DNA of 20,013 bases, from contig CAYLZN010000073.1 of assembly GCA_964387935.1 (NCBI GenBank), positions 1 through 20,013 on the forward strand. Direction: 5' to 3'. Positions within the stretch are counted from its first letter, which is position 1, and every line of letters begins with the position of its first letter. Shown in pieces: positions 1 through 8,866 of the stretch. A program made the position numbers and the translations under genes. This DNA comes from CAYLZN01 sp964387935 (GTDB lineage: Bacteria; Acidobacteriota; Vicinamibacteria; Vicinamibacterales; JAFNAJ01). Below the pieces are notes generated by a model that had not been told where the DNA came from, ran no database searches, and worked only from the letters and a program-made list of their open reading frames with translations.

Positions 1-440
1 GCGTCTTCGGCGACCACCCGGATCTGGGCCGCGTCCTCACGCACCCCGCGGTGCCGCCGAAGGCCAAGCGCGAGGTCACCGATCGGATTGCGACGCGGCT
101 CGGCCTGTCCGCGCCGGTGCACAAGCTGCTCCTGCTCATGGCGGAGCGGGATCGGCTCGGGCTGCTGACCGAGCTCCAGCAGGACTACCGGCAGCGCCTC
201 ATGACGCACCTCGGCAGCGTCGAGGCGCTGGTGACGACGGCGGTGCCGCTGCCGGCGGAACGGACGGCCGCGCTCGCGCGCAGCCTCGGCGCAGCCACGG
301 GCAAGCAAGTCACGGTGCGGACCGGTGTCGATCCCGCGATCATGGGCGGCGTCGTGGCGAAGATGGGCAGCACGGTGATCGACGGCAGCGTGGTCCGGCA
401 GCTCGAGCGGCTGCGGGAGACGCTGATCGCGGGCGCGTAG
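1..440 (+). CDS. atpH: F-type ATP synthase subunit delta (5'-truncated by window edge)
   Basis: This is the delta subunit of F1Fo ATP synthase, the stator piece that joins the top of the F1 alpha/beta hexamer to the b-subunit stalk at the cytoplasmic membrane. The open frame runs in from the left edge (first full codon at base 3), so the N-terminus lies outside the window. About 145 codons are visible of a family length near 180. The stretch FGDHPDLGRVLTHPAVP matches the family pattern of a helix followed by a conserved Pro-Val before a Lys. The C-terminal VDPAIMGGVVAKMGSTVIDGS is the typical delta signature (Gly-Gly, then D-x-S). An internal GTG at 51 is not the start, because the family sequence continues upstream of it. 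The gene is followed 60 bases later by atpA, the standard order, so atpB/E/F are expected just outside the window. Confidence 0.93.
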   Translation, partial: VFGDHPDLGRVLTHPAVPPKAKREVTDRIATRLGLSAPVHKLLLLMAERDRLGLLTELQQDYRQRLMTHLGSVEALVTTAVPLPAERTAALARSLGAATGKQVTVRTGVDPAIMGGVVAKMGSTVIDGSVVRQLERLRETLIAGA

Positions 441-500
441 GGACACAGGGGACGTGAACCGGACGGCCCGTGCGGCCGGCGCGGGGCAAAGGGACGAACG

Positions 501-2018
<1,518 letters not shown>

Positions 2019-2027
2019 CAGGTCGCC

Positions 2028-2891
2028 ATGCCATCGCTCATCGATCTCCGCCGGCGGATCCGCGCGGTCAAGTCCACGCAGCAGATCACGAAGGCCATGA
2101 AGATGATCGCCGCGTCCCGGCTCCGCAAGGCCCAGGATCGGGTGATCAACGCGCGGCCGTACGCCGTGCAGTCGCTGCGGATCCTCAACAGCCTCGCCTC
2201 GCGCGTGGACTCGTCACGGCACCCCCTGCTCGCCCGGCACGACGAGAAGGCGGCGCCCGTCCTGCTGTTCGTGCTCACGTCCGACAAGGGCCTCTGCGGC
2301 AGCTTCAACACGAACATCATCAAGCAGGCTGGCGGCTTCGTGCTGGAGTCGCCGGAGCGCCAGGTGGCGCTCGGGCTGATCGGGCGCAAGGGGCGCGATT
2401 TCTTCCGGCGGCGCGGGTACGACGTCCGGTACGAGGCGGTCAACGTCTTCATGCACCTGAAGTACGACGATGCCCGCGCGATGGCGAAGGCCGCGATCGA
2501 GGACTTCACGGAGGGGCGTGTCAGCGCGGTCTACCTGCTGTACAACGAGTTCAAGTCCGTCATGCAGCAGCAGATCGTCGTCGAACGCGTGCTGCCGATC
2601 CCGCGCCTCGAGGGGCTCGATCCCTCGAAGCCGCTGGTGGACTACCTCTACGAGCCGGACCCGGCGACGATCCTCGACCGGGTCCTCCCGCGGCACGTCG
2701 AGATCCAGATGTTCCGCGCGATGATCGAGTCCGCCGCCGCGGAGCACGCGGCGCGGATGACGGCCATGGACTCGGCGAGCAAGAACGCCGCGGAGGTCAT
2801 CGACCAGCTCACGCTCTACATGAACAAGGTCCGACAGGCGTCGATCACGCGGGAAATCATCGAAGTGGTCTCGGGCGCGGAAGCCCTGTAG
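2028..2891 (+). CDS. atpG: F-type ATP synthase subunit gamma
   Basis: This is the 287-residue gamma subunit, the central rotor shaft that turns inside the alpha3beta3 ring and couples proton flow to ATP synthesis. The conserved N-terminal helix (LRRRIRAVKSTQQITKAM) and the C-terminal helix (AAEVIDQLTLYMNKVRQASIT) pair as the coiled-coil shaft. The SDKGLCGSFN motif near residues 86-95 marks the central Rossmann-like domain. Length is normal. It begins 9 bases after atpA and ends 13 bases before atpD, in canonical order. Confidence 0.98.
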   Translation: MPSLIDLRRRIRAVKSTQQITKAMKMIAASRLRKAQDRVINARPYAVQSLRILNSLASRVDSSRHPLLARHDEKAAPVLLFVLTSDKGLCGSFNTNIIKQAGGFVLESPERQVALGLIGRKGRDFFRRRGYDVRYEAVNVFMHLKYDDARAMAKAAIEDFTEGRVSAVYLLYNEFKSVMQQQIVVERVLPIPRLEGLDPSKPLVDYLYEPDPATILDRVLPRHVEIQMFRAMIESAAAEHAARMTAMDSASKNAAEVIDQLTLYMNKVRQASITREIIEVVSGAEAL

Positions 2892-2904
2892 GAGAGAACG
2901 GGAC

Positions 2905-4356
2905 ATGGCAGTCGCAACAGAGCAGCACGTGGGCAAGGTCGTGCAGATCATCGGGCCGGTCGTGGACATCGAGTTCGAAGGCGGCCACCTCCCGGCGATC
3001 TACAACGCGATCCGGATCACGTCCGACGCGCAGGGCGGCGCCGAGCCGATCGACATCATCTGCGAGGTCCAGCAGCACCTCGGCGAGAACCGCGTGCGCA
3101 CCGTGTCGATGAAGCCGACCGACGGGATGCAGCGCGGGGTGCCGGCGGTGGACCTCGGGCAGCCGATCTCGATGCCCGTCGGGCCCTCGACGCTCGGCCG
3201 CGTGCTGAACGTCCTCGGCGAGCCGGTGGACTTCCCGGACCGCCCCGTGACGGCCGCCGAGCGGTGGCCGATCCACCGGCCGGCCCCGACGTTCACCGAT
3301 CAGTCCACCGAGATGAAGATGTTCGAGACGGGCATCAAGGTCATCGACCTGCTCGAACCCTACCTGCAGGGCGGCAAGATCGGCCTGTTCGGCGGCGCGG
3401 GCGTGGGCAAGACCGTCATCATCCAGGAACTGATCCACAACATCGCCATGAAGCACGGCGGCGTGTCGGTGTTCGCCGGCGTCGGCGAGCGGACCCGCGA
3501 GGGCAACGACCTGTGGATCGAGTTCCAGGAGAGCGGCGTCATCAGCCTCGAGGATCCGAGCAAGTCGCGCGCGGCGCTGGTCTACGGCCAGATGACCGAG
3601 CCGCCGGGCGCGCGCCTGCGCGTGGCGCTGTCCGGCCTCACCGTGGCCGAGTACTTCCGCGACGCCGAGAACAAGGACGTGCTCCTGTTCATCGACAACA
3701 TCTTCCGCTTCACGCAGGCGGGCTCCGAGGTGTCGGCGCTGCTCGGCCGCATGCCCTCGGCCGTCGGCTACCAGCCGACCCTCGCCACGGAAATGGGCGA
3801 GCTGCAGGAGCGCATCACGTCCACGCGCAAGGGCTCGATCACGTCGGTGCAGGCCATCTACGTGCCCGCCGACGACTACACCGACCCCGCGCCGGCGACG
3901 ACCTTCGCGCACCTCGACGCGACCACGAACCTGTCGCGCGCGATCGTCGAGCTGGGCATCTACCCGGCCGTCGATCCGATCGCCTCCACCTCGCGCATCC
4001 TCGACCCGCGCATCCTCGGCGACGAGCACTACGTGGTGGCGCGCCAGGTGAAGCAGGTGCTGCAGCGCTACAAGGACCTGCAGGACATCATCGCGATCCT
4101 CGGCATCGACGAGCTGTCCGACGACGACAAGCTGACCGTGTCGCGGGCGCGCAAGATCCAGCGGTTCCTGTCGCAGCCGTTCCACGTGGCCGAGCAGTTC
4201 ACCGGGCGCTCCGGCAAGTACGTGGCGATCAAGGACACGATCCGGGGATTCCGGGAGATCCTCGACGGCAAGCACGACGGCATCCCCGAGCAGGCGTTCT
4301 ACATGTGCGGCGGGATCGAAGAGGTCGTCGAGAACGCCCGGAAGCTCCAGCAGTAG
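2905..4356 (+). CDS. atpD: F-type ATP synthase subunit beta
   Basis: This is the 483-residue catalytic beta subunit, where ATP is made. The Walker A motif GGAGVGKT is at 163-170. GERTREG follows, with the catalytic Glu195 and Arg196. The Walker B strand VLLFIDNIFR is at 259-268. The C-terminal lever motif usually written DELSEED appears here as DELSDDD (402-408), a conservative change. The start ATG at 2905 has a good GGAGAG ribosome binding site just after the atpG stop codon. Length and all catalytic motifs are intact, so the enzyme should be functional. Confidence 0.98.
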   Translation: MAVATEQHVGKVVQIIGPVVDIEFEGGHLPAIYNAIRITSDAQGGAEPIDIICEVQQHLGENRVRTVSMKPTDGMQRGVPAVDLGQPISMPVGPSTLGRVLNVLGEPVDFPDRPVTAAERWPIHRPAPTFTDQSTEMKMFETGIKVIDLLEPYLQGGKIGLFGGAGVGKTVIIQELIHNIAMKHGGVSVFAGVGERTREGNDLWIEFQESGVISLEDPSKSRAALVYGQMTEPPGARLRVALSGLTVAEYFRDAENKDVLLFIDNIFRFTQAGSEVSALLGRMPSAVGYQPTLATEMGELQERITSTRKGSITSVQAIYVPADDYTDPAPATTFAHLDATTNLSRAIVELGIYPAVDPIASTSRILDPRILGDEHYVVARQVKQVLQRYKDLQDIIAILGIDELSDDDKLTVSRARKIQRFLSQPFHVAEQFTGRSGKYVAIKDTIRGFREILDGKHDGIPEQAFYMCGGIEEVVENARKLQQ

Positions 4357-4367
4357 CGAGGGCCTAC

Positions 4368-4787
4368 ATGTCCGCGACCAAGCTGGCGCTCGAGATCGTC
4401 ACGCCGGACCACGCCATCGTCCACGACGAGGTGGACGAGGTGGAACTGCCGGGGATCCAGGGGTACTTCGGCGTGCTCCCGGGACACGCGCCCCTGCTGG
4501 CCGGCCTCGGCGTCGGCGAGATGTGGTACCGGCGCGGCACGGAGAGGTTCTTCCTGTCACTGGCCGAGGGGCTCGCCGAGGTGCTGCCCGATCGGGTGAT
4601 CGTGCTCGCCCGCATCGCGGAGCGCGCCGAGGACATCGATCTCGAACGGGCCCAGACGGGCCTCAAGCGCGCGGAGGAGCGACTCGCAACGGGGTCTCCG
4701 GATCTCGATCTCGAACGGGCGCGCATCGCCATCCTGAAGCAACTCACGCGCGTGCGGGTCGCCCAGAAGGCCCGCACCCGGAGCTGA
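4368..4787 (+). CDS. atpC: F-type ATP synthase subunit epsilon
   Basis: This is the 139-residue epsilon subunit, which binds gamma at the foot of the rotor and can inhibit ATP hydrolysis through its C-terminal helices. The N-terminal beta-sandwich shows the family signature VDEVELPGIQGYFGVLPGHAPLL. It is followed by a charged helical hairpin (residues about 85-139, rich in Arg, Ala and Glu). The ATG at 4368 lies 11 bases after the atpD stop. The same frame is open much further upstream, through atpD, but that upstream part is out of the atpD frame and not coding. The gene ends 6 bases before a phosphatase gene, so transcription probably continues. Confidence 0.95.
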   Translation: MSATKLALEIVTPDHAIVHDEVDEVELPGIQGYFGVLPGHAPLLAGLGVGEMWYRRGTERFFLSLAEGLAEVLPDRVIVLARIAERAEDIDLERAQTGLKRAEERLATGSPDLDLERARIAILKQLTRVRVAQKARTRS

Positions 4788-4793
4788 CGCCGG

Positions 4794-5564
4794 GTGAACG
4801 TCCTCTGGGCTGCCCGGACCGACCCGGGCCTGCGTCGCCCGCACAACGAGGACAGCTTCTGTGCGCGGCCGGACCTCGGCCTCTTTCTCGTGGCCGACGG
4901 CATGGGCGGCCACGCGGGCGGCGAGGTCGCGTCCCGCCTGGCGGTCGAGGCCATCGAGCGGTTCGTGGCCGAGTCCACCGGGCCCGACATCGACACCGTC
5001 TGGCCGTACCAGTACGACGCTGCCTTCAGCCTCGATGCGAATCGCCTCCGCACGGCCTTCCGCCTGGCCAACCGCCGCCTCCAGGACGAGGTGGCCCGGC
5101 AGTTCCTGCTGCGGGGCATGGCCACCACCGCGTCGGGCCTGCTGATCGGCGTCGACGGCGTCGCGACCGCCGCGCACATCGGCGACAGCCGCATCTACCG
5201 TCTTCGCGGGGACGTGCTCGAGAAGCTCTCGCAGGATCACTCCTGGGTGGAGGAGCAGGTCCGCGCGGGCGTGCTGGATGCGGCGGCCGCCAGCCAGCAT
5301 CCCTGGCGCAACGTCGTCACGCGGGCCATCTCCGGCGGCGATGAGCCGCTGGTGGACCTGTTCGACGTGCCCCTCGAGCGCGGGGACCGGTACCTGCTGT
5401 GTTCGGATGGGCTGTCGGTGACCGTCACCGAGGAGGCGCTCGCGCAGGCCCTGCGGCAGGAAGCCGACCTGGACCGCCTGGCGGCCCGGCTGATCGACGC
5501 GGCGAACGCCGCCGGAGGCCCGGACAACATCACGGTGCTGCTGCTCGAGGTCCATGCTGCATAA
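4794..5564 (+). CDS. PP2C-family serine/threonine protein phosphatase (Stp/PrpC type)
   Basis: This is a 256-residue cytoplasmic metal-dependent Ser/Thr phosphatase of the bacterial PrpC/Stp group, which reverses phosphorylation by Hanks-type kinases. All metal-binding motifs are present: RPHNED (15-20), DGMGGHAGGE (35-44), HIGDSRIYR (128-136), SDG (204-206) and GGPDNIT (241-247). There is no transmembrane segment and no extra domain. The start is a GTG six bases after atpC, with GGAG inside the atpC 3' end as a possible ribosome binding site. Its last 11 bases overlap the next gene. Placement between ATP synthase and a glycan exporter is unusual. No kinase is adjacent, the nearest being the one starting at 11522. 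The substrate cannot be read from the sequence. Confidence 0.93.
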   Translation: MNVLWAARTDPGLRRPHNEDSFCARPDLGLFLVADGMGGHAGGEVASRLAVEAIERFVAESTGPDIDTVWPYQYDAAFSLDANRLRTAFRLANRRLQDEVARQFLLRGMATTASGLLIGVDGVATAAHIGDSRIYRLRGDVLEKLSQDHSWVEEQVRAGVLDAAAASQHPWRNVVTRAISGGDEPLVDLFDVPLERGDRYLLCSDGLSVTVTEEALAQALRQEADLDRLAARLIDAANAAGGPDNITVLLLEVHAA

Positions 5565-6348
5565 CCTGCGGCAGTTGCCCCGGTACCGGGCCCTCATCCA
5601 GAGCCTGGTCGCGCGCGAGCTGAAGGCGCGCTATCGAGGCTCGGTGCTCGGGTTCTTCTGGTCGTTCATCAACCCGCTCCTGCTGCTGCTCATCTACACG
5701 TTCGTGTTCACGGCGGTGCTGCCGGGCACGCGGCCGGCGGCGATCGAGCCGTACGCGCTGTTCATGTTCTGCGGCATCCTTCCGTGGACGTGGTTCTCGT
5801 CGTCGCTGTCGGAAGCCTCCGGCGTGCTGATCACCGGGGGCAACCTGATCAAGAAGGTGCTCTTCCCGGCGGAGATCCTCCCGATCGTCACCGTGCTCGC
5901 CAACATGGTGCACTTCTTCCTGGGGCTGCCGATCCTGGCGGCGTTCCTGATCTACTACCGGGCCCCGCTGCAGCTGTCGGAACTCGTGTGGTTCCCGGTG
6001 ATCGTGGTCGTGCAGCTCGTGCTCACGCTGGGACTCGCGCTGCTGCTGTCGGCGCTCACCGTGCACTTCCGCGACATCCGCGACATCCTGTCGAACCTGC
6101 TCACCTTCTGGTTCTTCGCGACGCCCATCATCTATCCGATGTCCGAGGCGCCGGGATTCGGGCGCACGTTCCTGAACCTCAACCCGTTCACGCACCTCGC
6201 GATCTCGTACCAGGAGGTGCTCTTCTACCCCGGCCCGTTCGGCCACTGGAAGTGGCTGGTCGTGACCGGCCTCGCGGCGGTGCTCGTGTTCTTCCTCGGC
6301 TACTTCCTCTTCGACCGGCTGCGCGACTCGTTCGCGGAGGAAGTGTGA
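5554..6348 (+). CDS. ABC-2 type polysaccharide/O-antigen export permease (Wzm/TagG/RfbD-like)
   Basis: This is a 264-residue inner-membrane permease that, as a dimer with the ATPase encoded next, exports an undecaprenyl-linked glycan such as O-antigen across the cytoplasmic membrane. The amphipathic N-terminus LVARELKARYRGSVLGFFW is the hallmark of this family. About six hydrophobic segments are visible, near residues 32-54, 67-85, 109-134, 145-170, 178-196 and 233-253. The cytoplasmic stretch HFRDIRDI after the fourth is also conserved. It overlaps the phosphatase gene by 11 bases and is followed after 10 bases by its ATPase partner. The exported polymer is unknown, because no glycosyltransferase genes adjoin it here. 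Confidence 0.92.
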   Translation: MLHNLRQLPRYRALIQSLVARELKARYRGSVLGFFWSFINPLLLLLIYTFVFTAVLPGTRPAAIEPYALFMFCGILPWTWFSSSLSEASGVLITGGNLIKKVLFPAEILPIVTVLANMVHFFLGLPILAAFLIYYRAPLQLSELVWFPVIVVVQLVLTLGLALLLSALTVHFRDIRDILSNLLTFWFFATPIIYPMSEAPGFGRTFLNLNPFTHLAISYQEVLFYPGPFGHWKWLVVTGLAAVLVFFLGYFLFDRLRDSFAEEV

Positions 6349-6358
6349 GGGCGCCGCG

Positions 6359-7705
6359 ATGAGTGCCCCGGCGATCGCCGCCCGCCACGTGACGAAGATC
6401 TACCGCCGGTTCGGGCGGAGCCGGCAGTTCGCCACGCTGAAGAGCGCCATCCTGTCCGGGACGCTGGTGTCCGAGCTGCGCGCCGACGAGACGTTCCAGG
6501 CGCTGTCGGACGTGTCGTTCGAGGTGCCGCGCGGCTGCACGTTCGGCCTGATCGGGCGGAACGGGTCCGGCAAGAGCACGATGCTGAAGTGCGTGGCCGG
6601 GATCACCAAGCCGACGAGCGGCACCGTGAAGGTGGACGGCCGGATCTCGGCGCTCATCGAGCTCGGCGCGGGGTTCCATCCCGAGATCTCCGGCCGCGAG
6701 AACATCTTCATCAACGGCATCATGCTGGGCCTGTCGAAGAAGGAGATCACGAGGCGTTTCGAGGAGATCGTGGAGTTCGCCGAGCTCGAGGACTTCATCG
6801 ACGCCCCGGTGAAGACCTACTCGTCCGGCATGTACATGCGGCTCGGCTTCGCCGTGGCGATCCACGTCGATCCCGACGTGCTGCTGGTGGACGAGGTGCT
6901 CGCCGTCGGCGACGCGGGCTTCACGCACAAGTGCCTCGACAAGTTCGGGGAGTTCCGTCGCCGCGGGAAGACCATCCTGCTCGTCACGCATTCACTGGGC
7001 CTCATCGAGCGCTTCTGCGACGAGGCGCTGTGGCTCGACGGCGGAACGGTGCGGGCGACGGGCGATCCCCGGCGGGTGGTGGGCGCCTACATCACCGCGG
7101 TCGAGAAGAGCGAGGAGCAGCAGCTCGCGGCGGCGGACGCCAGGGCCCGCGGAAGCGCCGAGGCGGCACCCGCTCCCGAGGCCTCCACGGCGCTGCCGCA
7201 GGGCCCGGTCGAGGCCGGCGGGCAGCCCGACGACATGTTCCGCGTCACCGAGGGACGCTGGGGCTCGCGTGAGATCGAGATCGCCGGCGTCACGCTCCTC
7301 GGCGCGGACGGCCATCCCGCCCACGTGTTCCACTCGGGCGAGCGGATGGCCATCCGCCTCGACGTGAGGGCGCCACGGAGGCTCACGGACTTCGTGTTCG
7401 GCATCGGCCTCTTCAGCGCCGAAGGCGTGTGCTGCTACGGGACGAACACGGACCTCGAACAGTTCGTGTCCGACGCGATCGAGGGCGACGGGACCGTCAC
7501 GTTCAGCATCGACAGCCTCGATCTCACCGAGGGCACCTACAAGCTCGACGTGGCCGTGCACCGGCGCGATGGCGTGCCCTACGACTACCACCGGCTGCTC
7601 TACACGTTCCGCGTGAAGTCCCGGACGAAGGACGTCGGCATCTACCGCCCGCCGCATCGCTGGGAGTTCTCGTCGAACATCCAGCTCCGTCCGGGGGACC
7701 TGTGA
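6359..7705 (+). CDS. ABC transporter ATP-binding protein with C-terminal Wzt-type carbohydrate-binding domain
   Basis: This is the 448-residue ATPase of the polysaccharide exporter. The nucleotide-binding domain occupies about residues 1-245, with Walker A GRNGSGKST (66-74), a signature YSSGMYMRL (154-162, the degenerate form usual for Wzt/TagH proteins), Walker B VLLVDEVLAVGD (174-185) and the H-loop His211. After a low-complexity Ala/Glu/Pro linker (about 250-280), the C-terminal region to residue 448 is a beta-rich domain of the Wzt C-terminal type. In known family members that domain recognises the modified non-reducing end of the O-polysaccharide before export. Start ATG has GAGG eight bases upstream. 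The stop codon overlaps the next start (GTGA), indicating translational coupling. Confidence 0.93.
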   Translation: MSAPAIAARHVTKIYRRFGRSRQFATLKSAILSGTLVSELRADETFQALSDVSFEVPRGCTFGLIGRNGSGKSTMLKCVAGITKPTSGTVKVDGRISALIELGAGFHPEISGRENIFINGIMLGLSKKEITRRFEEIVEFAELEDFIDAPVKTYSSGMYMRLGFAVAIHVDPDVLLVDEVLAVGDAGFTHKCLDKFGEFRRRGKTILLVTHSLGLIERFCDEALWLDGGTVRATGDPRRVVGAYITAVEKSEEQQLAAADARARGSAEAAPAPEASTALPQGPVEAGGQPDDMFRVTEGRWGSREIEIAGVTLLGADGHPAHVFHSGERMAIRLDVRAPRRLTDFVFGIGLFSAEGVCCYGTNTDLEQFVSDAIEGDGTVTFSIDSLDLTEGTYKLDVAVHRRDGVPYDYHRLLYTFRVKSRTKDVGIYRPPHRWEFSSNIQLRPGDL

Positions 7706-8184
7706 GATCGGTCGGCACGCTGGACGATGCCGTGGCGTTCACCCGGGCCCTGCAGCGCGACGGCCGGCGGGTCGTGTTCACCAACGGCGTCTTCGACCTG
7801 CTGCACCCGGGGCACGTGCGCTACCTGCAGGCCGCGCGCGCCGAGGGCGACGCGCTCGTCGTCGCCGTGAACTCCGATCGGTCCGTCCGCGCCAGCAAGG
7901 GTCCGGAGCGCCCCGTGCTCCCGGAGCAGGAACGCGCCGAAATCCTCGCCGCGCTGGCGGCGGTGGACCTCGTGTTCGTCTTCGACGAGGACACGCCGGC
8001 GCGCGTCATCGCGGCCATCCAGCCCGACGTGCTGGTGAAGGGCGCCGACTGGGCGCACGACGCGATCGTCGGCCGCGACGTGGTCGAAGCCCGGGGCGGG
8101 CGGGTGGTGCGTGCCCAGGTCGCCGAGGGCTATTCGACCAGCCGCATCGTCGAGCGGATCAAGGCGCTCCGTCGGTCCACTTGA
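7702..8184 (+). CDS. rfaE2: D-glycero-beta-D-manno-heptose 1-phosphate adenylyltransferase (stand-alone RfaE2/HldC)
   Basis: This is a 160-residue cytoplasmic nucleotidyltransferase that converts heptose 1-phosphate and ATP to ADP-heptose, the donor for the LPS inner core. The motif FTNGVFDLLHPGHVRYL contains the HxGH nucleotide-binding signature (35-38). VKGADW (112-117) and the C-terminal STSRI motif (145-149) also match the family. The ribokinase-like HldE half is absent, so this is the monofunctional form. The chosen start is the GTG at 7702, which overlaps the ATPase stop by four bases and begins the family homology (RSVGTLDDAVAF) at once. The frame is open further upstream, but that part is a shadow of the ATPase gene. 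It is the last gene of the run; the next gene converges 26 bases downstream. Confidence 0.93.
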   Translation: MRSVGTLDDAVAFTRALQRDGRRVVFTNGVFDLLHPGHVRYLQAARAEGDALVVAVNSDRSVRASKGPERPVLPEQERAEILAALAAVDLVFVFDEDTPARVIAAIQPDVLVKGADWAHDAIVGRDVVEARGGRVVRAQVAEGYSTSRIVERIKALRRST

Positions 8185-8210
8185 ACACCGCCTCGTGGCC
8201 GGGGACCGGC

Positions 8211-8606
8211 TCAGCGAATCACCTCGATCCGCGCCGAATGCCCGGCCGTCGACCCCAGCGGGCCATCGCACGTGATCACGACCGCGTCGAGCGCCTCGGC
8301 CAGGGCCACGTACATCGCGTCGTATACCGTCAGGTTGTCCCGCAGACCCCAGGCGCGACCGACCAGATCCCGGTGCGGATGACGGCGAACGTCGACATCG
8401 GTAAGGTCGAGAACCGCCTGTTCGGCCCGGTCGGCCAGCACCTCGCCACCCCGTACCAGGCGTCTGAGGGCCTGCGTCACTTCGACGTCCAGGAGATGAG
8501 GCGCGTGGAACTCGTCTCCATCCCGGAAGAGCCGATGCTCGACGCGGGTGCCGAGTGGAGTCTGGAGGAGGAACTCCGTCATGGCGGACGCGTCGACGAC
8601 GATCAT
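8211..8606 (-). CDS. vapC: PIN-domain ribonuclease toxin (VapC/FitB-like)
   Basis: This is a 131-residue PIN-domain protein, the toxin half of a type II toxin-antitoxin pair. VapC-type toxins cleave specific RNAs with a Mg-dependent acidic centre. The four expected acidic residues are present: Asp5 in MIVVDAS, Glu42 in LLDVEV, Asp96 in VYDAMYVALAEAL and Asp114 in ITCDGPL. The gene looks complete and active. Its ATG overlaps the antitoxin stop codon by four bases (ATGA), a typical coupled arrangement. It converges on rfaE2, 26 bases away. The RNA target cannot be predicted. Confidence 0.92.
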   Translation of the reverse strand: MIVVDASAMTEFLLQTPLGTRVEHRLFRDGDEFHAPHLLDVEVTQALRRLVRGGEVLADRAEQAVLDLTDVDVRRHPHRDLVGRAWGLRDNLTVYDAMYVALAEALDAVVITCDGPLGSTAGHSARIEVIR

Positions 8607-8824
8607 GCGGACTGGCGCTCCTTGCGGACGACGGTTGCGGCCGGTGTCTTCAACGTGACGCGCGCCCGGCCGTGCAGCCGGGCGAGCATCTCCTCGCGCG
8701 TCGGCAGTGCGGCGACCCGCTCGAGTTCCGCACGCAGGTAATCCGACAGCGACTGACCGGCGGTCGCCGCGCGGACCTTGAGTTTCCGGTGCAGCGCGTC
8801 CGGGACGTTCCTGATCTGAACCAT
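8603..8824 (-). CDS. vapB: Ribbon-helix-helix antitoxin (VapB/FitA-like)
   Basis: This is a 73-residue antitoxin. The N-terminus MVQIRNVPDALHRKLKVRAA followed by AGQSLSDYLRAELERV is the FitA/VapB ribbon-helix-helix DNA-binding fold. The C-terminal tail (LPTREEMLARL onward) should wrap the PIN toxin. I chose the ATG at 8824 because the family homology starts there. ATGs at 8833 and 8863 are in frame, but the latter lies inside a perfect inverted repeat. There is no normally spaced Shine-Dalgarno: GAGG directly abuts the chosen ATG. Translation may therefore be leaderless or start at 8833. The protein probably represses its own promoter by binding the inverted repeat at 8829-8866. Confidence 0.88.
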   Translation of the reverse strand: MVQIRNVPDALHRKLKVRAATAGQSLSDYLRAELERVAALPTREEMLARLHGRARVTLKTPAATVVRKERQSA

Positions 8825-8828
8825 CCTC

Positions 8829-8866
8829 GACATGTGTTCAGCATGCGCACATGCTGAACACATGTC
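8829..8866. promoter_or_regulatory. Perfect 17-bp inverted repeat, probable VapB operator
   Basis: The arms are GACATGTGTTCAGCATG (8829-8845) and its exact reverse complement (8850-8866), with a four-base centre CGCA. The repeat ends five bases before the chosen antitoxin start and overlaps the stop codon of the methyltransferase upstream. FitA and VapB dimers of dimers are known to bind inverted repeats at this position, so an autoregulatory operator is the simplest reading. Neither strand has a T-tract after the stem, which argues against an intrinsic terminator, although the RNA would form a strong hairpin. Confidence 0.75.

Noticed and set aside
8181..8741. Plus-strand open frame antisense to the toxin-antitoxin pair
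   Set aside because: The minus-strand toxin has all four PIN acidic residues and the antitoxin has a clear ribbon-helix-helix; the plus-strand product has none.
8829..8866. The inverted repeat read as an intrinsic terminator for the methyltransferase
   Set aside because: No U-tract follows the stem on either strand, and its position five bases from the antitoxin start fits an operator better.
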